In this document: positions 33,515-42,740 of the stretch, piece after piece
Position numbering within the stretch: position 1 is the stretch's first letter
Layout: the number at the start of each line of letters is the position of its first letter
Source: Eubacteriales bacterium
Lineage (GTDB): Bacteria > Bacillota > Clostridia > Saccharofermentanales > UBA5734
Length of the DNA stretch: 48,995 nucleotides
Assembly (NCBI GenBank): GCA_028695145.1
Contig: JAQVJP010000005.1
Span: 1-48,995 of the forward strand
Direction: 5' to 3'
The notes under the pieces: model-generated
Told to the model about the DNA's origin: nothing
What the model saw: the letters and a program-made list of their open reading frames with translations, nothing else
Databases searched by the model: none
Made by a program: the position numbers and the translations under genes

Positions 33515-35119
33515 ATGTCAGACATGCTTTGTTTCCAATGCGAACAAACAGTACCTAACAAGGGTTGCACAACCATAGGTGTGTGCGGCAAAGAACCTTC
33601 AACTTCAGCCCTGCAGGACGAGCTCACTTATGCTCTGATCCGCTATGCCATGGTCATGGAAGATCAGGATATAACTGATTTTGATGCCAGACTGATGATG
33701 GAAGGCTTGTTTACAACCGTTACTAATGTCAGTTTCGACGATGAGAGTCTGCAGAAGATGATAAATCTCGTTGAGTTCACAATTGAGAATCACAGTCCTG
33801 TAAACGAAGGCTGCGGTTCATGCTGTTCCTGTATGCCTCAGCCTGATATCGCCAGTGCCGATGAATTATTCACAGGAGATCCTGACCAGGTATCTCTACG
33901 TTCATTGTTGCTTCTTGGTCTGAGAGGTATGGGTGCTTACGCTTATCACGCTTATGTTCTTGGCCGTACTGACAAGGAAGTCAACGAAGCACTCTTCATA
34001 AATATGCGTGCTGTTGGTCTCAATCACAGTGTTGAAAACTGGCTGGAGCTGCTCATGCAATTTGGCATGGATAATTTCCGCTGCATGGAGCTGCTTGACG
34101 CAGCGAACACAGGAGCCTATGGCAATCCTGTGCCAACAGAAGTAACAACTATTATCGAGAAGGGTCCTTTTATCGTTGTATCCGGTCATGATCTGCATGA
34201 CCTTAAGCAGCTGCTTGATCAGACAGCAGGTAAGGGTATCAATATCTACACACATGGCGAAATGCTGCCGGCTCACGGTTATCCAGAGCTGAAGAAATAT
34301 GAGCATCTCAAGGGTAATTTCGGTACTGCCTGGCAGAATCAGCAGAAGGAGTTTGATGGAGTTCCGGGGGCTTTCCTCTTTACTACCAACTGCCTTATGC
34401 CGCCAAAAGATTCATACAAAGATCGCGTGTTCACAACAGCTGTTGTTGAATATCCCGGCCTGGTGCATATCAATGATTCAGAAGATGGCAAGGATTTCTC
34501 ACAGGTTATCACCAAAGCACTTGAACTCGGCGGTTATAGCGAAGATAAGGTCATGACAGGTATCAACGGTGGTACAGTTTTGACAACCGGCTTCGGTCAT
34601 CACACAGTACTCAGTGTCGCAGATCAGGTGATCGGTGCGGTAAAGGGCGGCGATCTCAAGCATATTATGCTTGTTGGCGGCTGTGACGGAGCCAAGCCGG
34701 GACGTAACTATTATACTGATATTGTCGCGAAATCACCTGCAGACACACTTATCTTGACATTGGCCTGCGGTAAGTATCGTTTCAATGATCTCGATATCGG
34801 CAAGATCGGATCTTTCCCCCGTATTATGGATATGGGACAGTGTAACGACTCATATTCAGCGATCAAAGTAGCGGTTGCTCTGGCCGAAGCTTTTGAGACA
34901 GACATCAACAGCCTGCCGTTGACACTCGTACTCTCCTGGTATGAGCAGAAGGCCGTTTGTGTACTATTGACATTGCTGGCCCTCGGCGTCAAAAACATCT
35001 ACCTCGGCCCAACACTGCCTTACTTCGTATCACCAAATGTACTCAATGTTCTGGTGGAGCAGTTCGGTATCAGACCGACAACCACAGCAGAAGAGGATCT
35101 CAAGGCTATTATTGGCTGA
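33515..35119 (+). CDS. hcp: Hybrid cluster protein (hydroxylamine reductase)
   Basis: Hcp carries a cubane and a hybrid Fe-S-O cluster and protects anaerobes from nitric oxide and S-nitrosylation. The N-terminal cysteine motif CFQCEQTVPNKGCTTIGVC binds the first cluster, and HGEMLPAHGYPEL, FTTNCLMPP and VGGCDGAKPG carry later ligands. At 534 residues it is the usual size. AGGAGG 8 bp before the ATG is clear. It follows the ferredoxin-like gene and the palindrome, so it is probably under the Crp/Fnr regulator. A stem-loop comes after it. Confidence 0.97.
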   Translation: MSDMLCFQCEQTVPNKGCTTIGVCGKEPSTSALQDELTYALIRYAMVMEDQDITDFDARLMMEGLFTTVTNVSFDDESLQKMINLVEFTIENHSPVNEGCGSCCSCMPQPDIASADELFTGDPDQVSLRSLLLLGLRGMGAYAYHAYVLGRTDKEVNEALFINMRAVGLNHSVENWLELLMQFGMDNFRCMELLDAANTGAYGNPVPTEVTTIIEKGPFIVVSGHDLHDLKQLLDQTAGKGINIYTHGEMLPAHGYPELKKYEHLKGNFGTAWQNQQKEFDGVPGAFLFTTNCLMPPKDSYKDRVFTTAVVEYPGLVHINDSEDGKDFSQVITKALELGGYSEDKVMTGINGGTVLTTGFGHHTVLSVADQVIGAVKGGDLKHIMLVGGCDGAKPGRNYYTDIVAKSPADTLILTLACGKYRFNDLDIGKIGSFPRIMDMGQCNDSYSAIKVAVALAEAFETDINSLPLTLVLSWYEQKAVCVLLTLLALGVKNIYLGPTLPYFVSPNVLNVLVEQFGIRPTTTAEEDLKAIIG

Positions 35120-35158
35120 TTAACTTACAAATAGTATAATCTAAAAAACTACACACAG

Positions 35159-35217
35159 CACCTGCTTCTAAGGATGTTGTCTGCCGGACTTGGCAGCACA
35201 TGGAAGCAGGTGTTTCT
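35159..35217 (+). terminator. Large stem-loop after hcp, probable terminator
   Basis: CACCTGCTTC pairs with GAAGCAGGTG across 34 bases that contain a second, inner stem (GTCTGCC/GGCAGCAC). TTTCTGG follows the outer stem, so a terminator is likely, but the branched shape is larger than usual and the T-run is short. Confidence 0.6.
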
Positions 35218-35341
35218 GGTTACAAATACCTCTTAAGAAACTTCCGTATGTAACGCTGTCACTTGTGCCGGCAGATGAGATGAATTAGTATATATTACAT
35301 GAGAAAATTTAGTCTTGTAATTGACATAGGGAGGAATACAA

Positions 35342-36241
35342 ATGCATGATCTAATCATAATCGGCAAAGGACCCGCCGGCCTGTCTGCAGCGGTTTACGC
35401 AGTTAGAGCAGGTTTAAGCGTACTGGTTATCGGACGTGATTCCGGAGCACTGGAAAAAGCCGAGAAGATCGAGAATTATCTCGGATTTACAGACCCCATC
35501 AGCGGACCCGATCTGCTTAAGAACAGTCTTGATCAAGCGGTCAGACTTGGAGTTGAGGTGGTTACTGATGAAGTTACCGGGGTCAGCTGGATGGAAAATT
35601 TTACAGTACACACTACTAAGGAAGCCTTCGAAGCTAAGTCTGTTGTCCTGTCCACGGGCATACCAAGGCGCAAGGCCTCGGTAAAAGGACTCTCGGATTA
35701 TGAAGGCAAGGGTGTAAGCTATTGTGCCACTTGCGATGGTTTCTTCTATCGCGGCAAAACAGTTGCGGTTATAGGCAGTGGTGAGTACGCACTCAAAGAA
35801 GCCAGCGAGCTCAAGGCTTTTGCTGGTAGAATTGTACTGTTAACTAACGGAAGAGAGTTTGAAGGCAGCTTCTCTGATGATAAGATCGAACTTGATAAAC
35901 GTAAAATTGTTTCCGTTTATGGTCGTGACGAGAAAGTCGGCGGTGTTGAACTTGATGACGGCAGCAAGCTCGATTTTGATGGCATTTTTGTTGCCGAAGG
36001 AACAGCTTCCGCTCTTGATCTGGCACTCAAACTTGGCCTTGATAATGATGGCAAGGTTATCCTTACAAGTAATGATCAGGCAACCAATCTGCCGGGTGTT
36101 TATGCGGCCGGCGATTGTACAGGTGGTCTGCTGCAAGTAGCCGTAGCTGTAGGAGAAGGCGCCAAGGCAGGCATGTCAGCTGCTGCTTATGTAAAAGAGA
36201 GCCGCGGTGAAAAAGCACCGAAGCTCCAATGGGGTGAATGA
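35342..36241 (+). CDS. Thioredoxin-reductase-like flavoprotein without NADPH-binding motif
   Basis: This 299-residue protein is of the TrxB family. It has FAD motif GKGPAGLSAAVYA, redox pair CATC in SYCATCDGFFYRG, and C-terminal FAD segment PGVYAAGDCTGGLLQV. In the second dinucleotide domain the usual GGGDSA is GSGEYALKEA, and the HRRxxxR that holds the NADPH 2'-phosphate is absent (LLTNGREFEG). It may use NADH, ferredoxin, or another donor, like the flavin-type ferredoxin-thioredoxin reductases of some clostridia. No thioredoxin gene is next to it. GGGAGG precedes the ATG. Confidence 0.82.
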   Translation: MHDLIIIGKGPAGLSAAVYAVRAGLSVLVIGRDSGALEKAEKIENYLGFTDPISGPDLLKNSLDQAVRLGVEVVTDEVTGVSWMENFTVHTTKEAFEAKSVVLSTGIPRRKASVKGLSDYEGKGVSYCATCDGFFYRGKTVAVIGSGEYALKEASELKAFAGRIVLLTNGREFEGSFSDDKIELDKRKIVSVYGRDEKVGGVELDDGSKLDFDGIFVAEGTASALDLALKLGLDNDGKVILTSNDQATNLPGVYAAGDCTGGLLQVAVAVGEGAKAGMSAAAYVKESRGEKAPKLQWGE

Positions 36242-36267
36242 ATAAGATAATCTTATTTTGTTGTTTT
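36241..36267 (+). terminator. AT-rich terminator after the flavoprotein gene
   Basis: AATAAGA-TAA-TCTTATT is followed by TTGTTGTTTTT, starting at the stop codon. The stem is short and AT-rich, so efficiency is doubtful. A second, GC-rich stem (36269-36301) overlaps the end of the convergent ATPase gene but has no T-run. Confidence 0.55.
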
Positions 36268-36282
36268 TAAGGCTGTTGCGCG

Positions 36283-38253
36283 TTATTTGCGCAGCAGCCT
36301 TAATGAATTTAGTACAGCTAACAAGGAAACGCCAACATCGGCAAATACGGCCTGCCAGATACCACTCAAACCAACAACTGCCAGCATCATTATGAGAACC
36401 TTAAGTCCCAAAGTCAGAACGACATTCTGCTTGACTATAGCAGCGGTTCTTCGCCCCAGCTTGATAGATTCCGTTAACTTCCCAATGTCATTACCCATAA
36501 TAACGAGATCGGCACTCTCAACGGCTGCGTCAGCAGCAGAGCCGAAGGCAACACCAAGATCTGCTCGGGCTAATACAGGGGCGTCATTTATGCCATCTCC
36601 GACAAACATAGTAATGTTCTTCGAATTTTCTTGAGGCCTGCTCATTATTTGTTCAAGATACTCGACCTTCTGCCCTGGCAGCAAACCGGCATAATACTCA
36701 TCAATCAACAGTTCTTCGACTACTGCCCCTGCAGCTGCCGGCCTGTCCCCTGTAAGCATGGCAATACGAGACACACCTAATTTTTTGAGATTGAATAGAG
36801 TTTCTCCAGCTTCCGGTCTGATATTATCTGATATTCTAATTGCTCCTATAAGTCTTGAATCCTGAACCAGCCATATATACTGTCCATCAGCGTCAAGTCC
36901 GTCTAACTCGCTGGGTACCACAACATTATTTTCACTTAGCATCCTGTCATTTCCTAGTTTATAACTATGTTGATCAATTTCTGCCTGGACTCCGTACCCT
37001 GGTCTGTTTAAATAATTTCTTTGATCGTTACATATTAGACTTCTACTTACATCTTGAACAGCAGCCTTCTGCTTGATTGAAACAGCAATCGGATGGTCAG
37101 AAGGACCTTCGAGCAGTGCTGCCAAAGCCAGTATTTGCTCACTGCTCCAGTCTGATACAGCATGAATCTCACTAACATTAAAATCACCTTGCGTCAATGT
37201 TCCCGTTTTATCAAACACAATTTGATTTACTTCAGCGAGGCGATCCAGAAATTGTCCTCCTTTTACCAGTATCCCTTTTGCAGATGCTGCTCCAATGCCG
37301 GCAAAATAGCTCAAAGGAACTGATAGCACCAATGCGCACGGGCACGAAATAACCAGTAGAATCATTGCTCGATAAATCCAATCTGCAAAAGGCTGATTCA
37401 GTATTAGTGGCGGCACAACCGCCAGTATAAGCGCGATCACTGTCATTATCGGCGTATACCAGGCAGCAAACCTGGTAATAAAAAGCTCAGCTTTTGATTT
37501 ACGTGCTGATGCCTGTTCGACCATTTCCATAATCCGGGCAATAGCTGATTGAGCATATGGCTTATCGACGCGAATCTTCAGTAGACCTCCGCCATTTATG
37601 CTTCCGGCGAGCACTTCCTCTTCAACGCCTATTGGCTGAGGCAGACTTTCACCGGTTAGTGCTGATGTATCAATTTCAGAACTACCTTCAATGACAATGC
37701 CATCAAGTGGAATTCTTTCGCCGGGTCTTATCAGCAGCAGGTCGCCGGGCACTGCCTGTTCAGGTGCTATTTTGTCATATTCATTTCCATCAGCATTATG
37801 CAGTCGGTTCGCATAATCAGGCCGCAAATTGGTTAGAGCGCGAATCGATGAACGAGAATGATTAACTGCCATATCCTGGAAGATCTCACCAATCTGATAG
37901 AAGAGCATAACAGCAACAGCTTCAGGATACTCACCTATTATCAGCGCACCGATAGTCGCGACGGTCATAAGAAAATTCTCGTCAAAAAGCTGACCAGAAA
38001 ACAACTTGCGCAGAGCTTGGTAAATAACATCTATCCCTAGAATCAGCCAAGCGGCTACATACAAGATCAAAGCCGTCAGCGGCTGAGCAGATTCTATTAT
38101 CAGAGCAGCCACAAAGGGAATTATCCCGATTAAAAATCTTAGAGCCTTGATCCTGGGAAAAGCTTGCCGCCATGATGATTTGCTGTGTTCATGTCCGGCA
38201 GCACAGTTAGCGCAGCCAAGATTATCTATATTTAAGCTAATTTTATTCTCCAT
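36283..38253 (-). CDS. Heavy-metal P1B-type ATPase (Zn/Cd/Pb exporter type)
   Basis: The transporter has the membrane metal site CPC in ISCPCALVLSVP, the phosphorylation motif DKTGTLTQGDF and the hinge TGDRPAAAGAVVEELL and MFVGDGINDAPVLARAD. At 656 residues it is shorter than CadA because the N-terminal metal-binding domain is reduced to a stub: GCANCAAGHEH then straight to a hydrophilic linker and the first membrane helix. The ArsR-type regulator gene is upstream, 33 bp away, so this is a metal-induced efflux pair. Zn, Cd or Pb is expected from the CPC type and neighbour; copper is less likely. Confidence 0.92.
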   Translation of the reverse strand: MENKISLNIDNLGCANCAAGHEHSKSSWRQAFPRIKALRFLIGIIPFVAALIIESAQPLTALILYVAAWLILGIDVIYQALRKLFSGQLFDENFLMTVATIGALIIGEYPEAVAVMLFYQIGEIFQDMAVNHSRSSIRALTNLRPDYANRLHNADGNEYDKIAPEQAVPGDLLLIRPGERIPLDGIVIEGSSEIDTSALTGESLPQPIGVEEEVLAGSINGGGLLKIRVDKPYAQSAIARIMEMVEQASARKSKAELFITRFAAWYTPIMTVIALILAVVPPLILNQPFADWIYRAMILLVISCPCALVLSVPLSYFAGIGAASAKGILVKGGQFLDRLAEVNQIVFDKTGTLTQGDFNVSEIHAVSDWSSEQILALAALLEGPSDHPIAVSIKQKAAVQDVSRSLICNDQRNYLNRPGYGVQAEIDQHSYKLGNDRMLSENNVVVPSELDGLDADGQYIWLVQDSRLIGAIRISDNIRPEAGETLFNLKKLGVSRIAMLTGDRPAAAGAVVEELLIDEYYAGLLPGQKVEYLEQIMSRPQENSKNITMFVGDGINDAPVLARADLGVAFGSAADAAVESADLVIMGNDIGKLTESIKLGRRTAAIVKQNVVLTLGLKVLIMMLAVVGLSGIWQAVFADVGVSLLAVLNSLRLLRK

Positions 38254-38286
38254 ACTTACATTACACTCCTAACAACATTTATTATT

Positions 38287-38640
38287 TCAGGCTTCCTGAA
38301 CATGATCTCTCGCAAATCGGATAATAGTCTCTACATGCTCATCGTCAAGCATGTAGAAGGTATTCCTGCCATCCTTGCGATACTTGACTAAGCGAGCCTG
38401 GCGCAATATTCTCAACTGATGCGAAACGGCCGATTGGCTGGCTTCAACAATCTCTGCCAGATCACATACACAGAGCTCACACTCGGACAAAGCACTTATT
38501 ATACGCATGCGGGTTTCATCCGCCATTACTTTTAGCAGATCAGTCATATCTCTAATTAATTCAGTATCCGGCATATTCGACTTGGCCTGGCAGATCTTAT
38601 CCGGATGAACAATATTTGCTGTACAACAATCTTCAACCAT
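38287..38640 (-). CDS. ArsR/SmtB-family metal-responsive repressor (CadC-like)
   Basis: The 117-residue protein from ATG 38640 (GGAGG about 8 bp upstream) starts MVEDCCTAN. The ELCVCDLAEI motif in the third helix is the known metal-sensing site of the CadC/ArsR group, and the N-terminal CC pair could complete a Cys4-type site as in CadC. The DNA helix reads ASQSAVSHQLRILRQA. It represses until Cd, Pb or Zn binds. It is upstream of the P-type ATPase and has an inverted repeat at its own start. Confidence 0.92.
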   Translation of the reverse strand: MVEDCCTANIVHPDKICQAKSNMPDTELIRDMTDLLKVMADETRMRIISALSECELCVCDLAEIVEASQSAVSHQLRILRQARLVKYRKDGRNTFYMLDDEHVETIIRFARDHVQEA

Positions 38641-38660
38641 TTCAGCACCCTCCATTTCTA

Positions 38661-38690
38661 TGAACACATGAACACTTATTCATATGTTCA
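38661..38690. promoter_or_regulatory. Inverted-repeat operator for the ArsR-type regulator
   Basis: TGAACA occurs twice in direct repeat (38661, 38669) and its complement TGTTCA follows at 38685, giving TGAACA-N10-TGTTCA. SmtB/CadC operators are imperfect repeats of similar size near the promoter, and this one lies 20-50 bp upstream of the start codon. Confidence 0.5.
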
Positions 38691-38763
38691 CTTCAATTCT
38701 ATATTCCCTGCTAAATCGTGAAGGTTTCAAAAGTTACAAAAACAACCTTATCTTCGAATTTAT

Positions 38764-40047
38764 TTAATTGAGAGTTTGGCCCAGAACTACAGTTATTGTG
38801 AGAGTTTCTGTGGTTTCCGAACGAAACACACGAACATCTACCCATTGGCCGGCATAAAATCGCTGTAGTTGATTAGCAAAATCAGATGTATTGAGGACTG
38901 AATCGTCATCGAAACCGATAATAATGTCCCCAGACCGCAGGCCAGCTTGTTCAGCAGGACTGTCAGTTTGAACTTCATGAATATATACACCATTATCCGG
39001 CCAACCAAATTGAACAGACATCTCGGCATATTCAAGATCAGAGAGCAACGAAACACCAAGCCATGGCTGACCGGGATTAATCGGACGCTTCTTCAGTTCC
39101 TCCGCGATTTCTACAGCCGTATTGGCAGGGATCGCGAAATTTATGCCTTCAAACTGACTCTTAACTAAGCCGGAGTTATTAATCCCTATAACCTGGCCAT
39201 GTTCATTGATCAAAGCACCTCCGGAATTGCCGGTGTTTACCGCGGCGTCAGTTTGAATGAGCGCCATCGTTGATCCGTTCTCAAGCTGAACCTGCCGGTC
39301 AAGTCCGCTGATGATTCCGGAAGTAACCGAACCCATGAGCTGAAGACCTGATGGACTACCTATAGCTACAGCTAATTCTCCGGTTTTGAGATCATCAGAG
39401 TTGCCAAAACTTACAGACGGCAGATTAGCAGCAGTTATTTTCAAAAGCGCAAGATCTGTAGATGCGTCACGCCCGACAACTACAGCATCGTAAGGAGAAC
39501 TTTCACCATATAAAAAAACCGATATCACAGCCTGCTCAATAAGCTCTCCTCTGCTGTATGCCGAAGCAACAACATGGTTATTGGTAAGTATATAGCCGTC
39601 ATGTGAATATATAACTCCGGAGCCTTCACTGACGGCAGCAATATCAGTTCCTGGCAAAAACGACTCGACACGAACCCCGGCAATTGATGGCAGAAGTTTT
39701 TCCGCGATCGCCTCTATTCGTCCATCCCCCGGCAGTGAAAGATCTATCAAAGTAGTTTCTTTCGTTTCAGATTCGCTTGTCGATTCTTCAGTAGAGTTTT
39801 GCGAACCACTCGCTTCAGCATCAGTTTTACTTGTTACTTCTTCAGATGTTGATCCATCAGTCGATGAGGTATTAGTCGTTGTTTCAGTTTGGTAATCGGC
39901 AGAATTTCCAGTTTGAGTATCAAGTCTCGGAATAAGTGTAAGGAAAACAATCAACCAGGTTAGAAGGGCACCGGCAACGGCTCCGCTAATAATCAATACA
40001 AGAGCTGATAACTTTTCCTTATTCTTAACTGGTCTTATGTTCAGCAT
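38764..40047 (-). CDS. HtrA/DegP-like S1C serine protease with PDZ domain
   Basis: The 427-residue protein has an N-terminal membrane anchor at about residues 15-37, then a low-complexity Ser/Thr/Glu linker (STDGSTSEEVTSKTD) to about 100. The trypsin-like domain has the triad as TNNHVVAS (His), DASTDLALLKI (Asp) and GNSGGALIN (Ser). A single PDZ domain follows (QTDSPAEQAGLRSGDIIIG). It acts outside the membrane on misfolded proteins. It is transcribed alone on the minus strand, divergent from rnfC across a 366-bp gap. Confidence 0.93.
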   Translation of the reverse strand: MLNIRPVKNKEKLSALVLIISGAVAGALLTWLIVFLTLIPRLDTQTGNSADYQTETTTNTSSTDGSTSEEVTSKTDAEASGSQNSTEESTSESETKETTLIDLSLPGDGRIEAIAEKLLPSIAGVRVESFLPGTDIAAVSEGSGVIYSHDGYILTNNHVVASAYSRGELIEQAVISVFLYGESSPYDAVVVGRDASTDLALLKITAANLPSVSFGNSDDLKTGELAVAIGSPSGLQLMGSVTSGIISGLDRQVQLENGSTMALIQTDAAVNTGNSGGALINEHGQVIGINNSGLVKSQFEGINFAIPANTAVEIAEELKKRPINPGQPWLGVSLLSDLEYAEMSVQFGWPDNGVYIHEVQTDSPAEQAGLRSGDIIIGFDDDSVLNTSDFANQLQRFYAGQWVDVRVFRSETTETLTITVVLGQTLN

Positions 40048-40185
40048 GCTAAATACCTCTTGCTAAATAACAGTAAATATACACTTCAAACGAAACACGA
40101 TTGTATCATTATATATGTTGTTTGCTTTCATTTTATTATATGTCAGGTCGCATTCATTGACCAGAGCACAAAAAAGCTTCATTCT

Positions 40186-40199
40186 CGTAACCGTTTACG
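40186..40199. promoter_or_regulatory. Operator-like palindrome in the htrA-rnf gap (site 1)
   Basis: CGTAACCGTTTACG is an inverted repeat with one mismatch and central CG, as in LacI/CcpA-type sites. A near copy of its core (CGTAAACGTTT) lies at 40260. The 366-bp gap otherwise holds AT-rich sequence and no further gene that I can support. Confidence 0.4.
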
Positions 40200-40259
40200 A
40201 TTATTTTCATATTTATTAAACAACTATATTTTCGTCACCATAGGAGGATGAATCGTATT

Positions 40260-40274
40260 CGTAAACGTTTGTCG
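40260..40274. promoter_or_regulatory. Operator-like site in the htrA-rnf gap (site 2)
   Basis: CGTAAACGTTTGTCG shares CGTAA-CG-TTT with site 1, with centres about 74 bp apart. Both lie nearer to the rnf side. A catabolite-type control of rnf, htrA or both is possible. Confidence 0.35.
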
Positions 40275-40413
40275 ACGTGATATTGCACAGACATTCTGTT
40301 TTACTTCTGTTTACACTTATGATCATTGCTTAATCTAATGGCATTTTTGTTCATTTGTGTTATATTATTGTTTGGATTGAGCTGAATTCCATCAGCGACA
40401 GGAGGTATAACGG

Positions 40414-41760
40414 GTGTTAAAATTTTCTACTTTTTCCGGCGGGGTCCATCCCAAAGGCAACAAAAACACTCATTTCTATCCCACAGTCAGACTTGATCAG
40501 TTTACGAAACTGAGGATACCAATGAGCATGCATATCGGTCCGCCCTGTGAATGTATCGTAAAACCAGGCGATTATGTACAGGTCGGACAGATAATCGGCA
40601 ATCCTACTGCAGCTATGGCTGTACCTATACATTCAAGTGTTTCAGGCACAGTCAAGCAGGTACGCAGAGAAGTTGCCAGCAACGGCAGATCTATAGAAGT
40701 AGTCGAAATCGAATCAGATCTCAAGTATACCTGGCATGATTCAATCAAACCCCCAACAATAACGGATCAAGCTAGCTTCATACAAGCAATTCGCGATTCC
40801 GGTCTGGTAGGGCTTGGCGGGGCAGGCTTCCCAACTTATATGAAACTTCAGCCTCCCCCGGGCAAAGAACCAGACGTACTGCTGATAAACGCTGCGGAGT
40901 GTGAGCCATACATCACAGCTGACTTCCGGCAATGTGCTGAGCATCCGGATGAGATAATCGACGGTACTATGCAGGTTATGAAATATATGCAGATTTCAAA
41001 AGCTATCATCGGCGTTGAGGATAATAAGCCTCTGGCTGCTGAAGTTTTACGAAATGAAATCACCAAGTATTTTCTGGCAATGAATATCAAGCCGAAAATA
41101 AAAGTTGTCAGCCTCAAAACCATTTATCCGCAAGGGGCTGAAAAAATGCTGATATATTCGCTGACCAAGAGAGCTGTTCCATCCGGCGCTCTGCCTCATG
41201 ATGTCGGCGTATTAATGTTAAATGTAAGTACAGTCAGATTCATCTCAAAATATATTAAGACCGGCATGCCGCTGGTGCGTAAACGTGTCACGCTTGATGG
41301 TTCAGGTTTGAACCTGCCAAGTAATGTTAACGTACCCATCGGAGCCCTTATTCCTGACGTAATCGAAGCCGCTGGCGGTCTTGCCGAAGAAGCCGGCAAG
41401 ATTATTATGGGCGGATCCATGATGGGTGTTGCTGTTGACAGACTGGACGTTTCAATTATTAAACATAATAACGCGATACTTGTATTCGGGAAAAAAGAAG
41501 CGTCAATACCAGATGAAACACAGTGTATTCGCTGCGGACGGTGTATCACAGCCTGTCCAATGCATCTTATGCCGACTAATCTTGATATTATGGCCCGCAA
41601 CAAAGATTTCGAAGGGCTTAAACAATATCACGTTATGGACTGTATCGAATGTGGATGCTGCACTTATGTCTGTCCGGCTAAGCGCTACCTCGTCCAGAGC
41701 ATTCGCAATGGCAAAGCTTACGTACGTCAGCAGCCAGCAGAGGAGGTCAGTAAAAAATGA
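40414..41760 (+). CDS. rnfC: Electron transport complex subunit RnfC
   Basis: RnfC is the peripheral subunit that takes or gives electrons to NAD(H) in the Rnf complex. The N-terminal part is SLBB-like with GLGGAGFPTYMKL (the NADH/FMN-binding signature). Two C-terminal ferredoxin motifs are CIRCGRCITACPMHL and CIECGCCTYVCP. At 448 residues it is the standard clostridial form. It starts at GTG 40414 with GGAGG 8 bp upstream, and its last codon overlaps rnfD by 4 bp. It leads the six-gene operon. Confidence 0.97.
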   Translation: MLKFSTFSGGVHPKGNKNTHFYPTVRLDQFTKLRIPMSMHIGPPCECIVKPGDYVQVGQIIGNPTAAMAVPIHSSVSGTVKQVRREVASNGRSIEVVEIESDLKYTWHDSIKPPTITDQASFIQAIRDSGLVGLGGAGFPTYMKLQPPPGKEPDVLLINAAECEPYITADFRQCAEHPDEIIDGTMQVMKYMQISKAIIGVEDNKPLAAEVLRNEITKYFLAMNIKPKIKVVSLKTIYPQGAEKMLIYSLTKRAVPSGALPHDVGVLMLNVSTVRFISKYIKTGMPLVRKRVTLDGSGLNLPSNVNVPIGALIPDVIEAAGGLAEEAGKIIMGGSMMGVAVDRLDVSIIKHNNAILVFGKKEASIPDETQCIRCGRCITACPMHLMPTNLDIMARNKDFEGLKQYHVMDCIECGCCTYVCPAKRYLVQSIRNGKAYVRQQPAEEVSKK

Positions 41761-42740
41761 TGTTGCAAGTTTCATCCTCACCACATATCAGAGACAACGC
41801 TACATCTCAGAGATTAATGCTTGATGTAATTATCGCTTTGATCCCTGCTGTAATAGCATCGGTCTGGATTTTTGGAGCAGCGGCCGCAATAGTTATCGCG
41901 GTAACAACCGGAACAGCTGTTATCTTCGAGTATATATCCAGAAAAGTCATGAAAAGATACAACTCTATTGCAGATTTGAGCGCTGTAGTGACCGGTCTAT
42001 TGCTGGCACTGAATCTTCCACCGACAATTCCACTCTGGATGGCAGTAACGGGCTCATTTATTGCTATAGTCGTTGTCAAACAGATGTTTGGTGGTATTGG
42101 TCACAATTTTGTCAACCCAGCCATGGCCGCTCGTGTTATTATGACTATTTCTTATCCGGCAGCCATGACTCGTTGGGCGGTGCTTGAACGCCGTATCGCT
42201 GACAGCGCGTTATTAGAAAACTCAGAATCGATACACGCTGTTGCGACCGATCTGGTTTCCACAGCCACGCCTCTATATCTTCTACAGAACAACAGTGATA
42301 TGCCATCTTACCTGGATCTGTTCCTTGGAATTAAAGGCGGTTGTCTTGGTGAAATCTCAATCGCGGCTCTGACTATAGGTATAATCTATCTCGTAATCCG
42401 CAAGGTCATAACGCTCTGGCTGCCACTGACATATATTGGCACGGTAGCACTGATTACTTTTGCCGGTGGACAGGATCCACTTTATCATGTATTATCCGGC
42501 GGACTATTTCTCGGTGCGTTTTTTATGGCTACCGATTATGTTACTTCGCCAATGACACGCAAGGGCAAAATAATTTTTGGTCTGGGCTGTGGATTAATCA
42601 CTGCTATCATCAGATTGTTTGGCGGCATGACAGAAGGCGTGTCATTTTCAATCCTCTTCATGAACACACTTACACCGCATATTGACCGTTGGACAATCCC
42701 GGTGCCCTTCGGAGGAGGTGTTAAACATGCGAAAGGATAA
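41757..42740 (+). CDS. rnfD: Electron transport complex subunit RnfD
   Basis: RnfD is a membrane subunit with covalently bound FMN. The 327-residue protein has many hydrophobic helices, and the segment DLVSTATPLYLL carries the flavin-linked threonine motif. The C-terminal part has FMATDYVTSPMTRKG, conserved in the RnfD/NqrB group. The ATG overlaps rnfC by 4 bp, and the next gene starts within its 3' end. Confidence 0.96.
   Translation: MMLQVSSSPHIRDNATSQRLMLDVIIALIPAVIASVWIFGAAAAIVIAVTTGTAVIFEYISRKVMKRYNSIADLSAVVTGLLLALNLPPTIPLWMAVTGSFIAIVVVKQMFGGIGHNFVNPAMAARVIMTISYPAAMTRWAVLERRIADSALLENSESIHAVATDLVSTATPLYLLQNNSDMPSYLDLFLGIKGGCLGEISIAALTIGIIYLVIRKVITLWLPLTYIGTVALITFAGGQDPLYHVLSGGLFLGAFFMATDYVTSPMTRKGKIIFGLGCGLITAIIRLFGGMTEGVSFSILFMNTLTPHIDRWTIPVPFGGGVKHAKG

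Noticed and set aside
36269-36301. GC-rich stem at the end of the P-type ATPase gene
   Set aside because: It overlaps the coding end and has no T-run on either strand, so I did not list it as a terminator of its own.
40249-40281. Ten-codon ORF MNRIRKRLST after AGGAGG in the htrA-rnf gap
   Set aside because: The AGGAGG abuts the ATG with no spacing, so initiation is unlikely. The same bases are better explained as an operator-like site.
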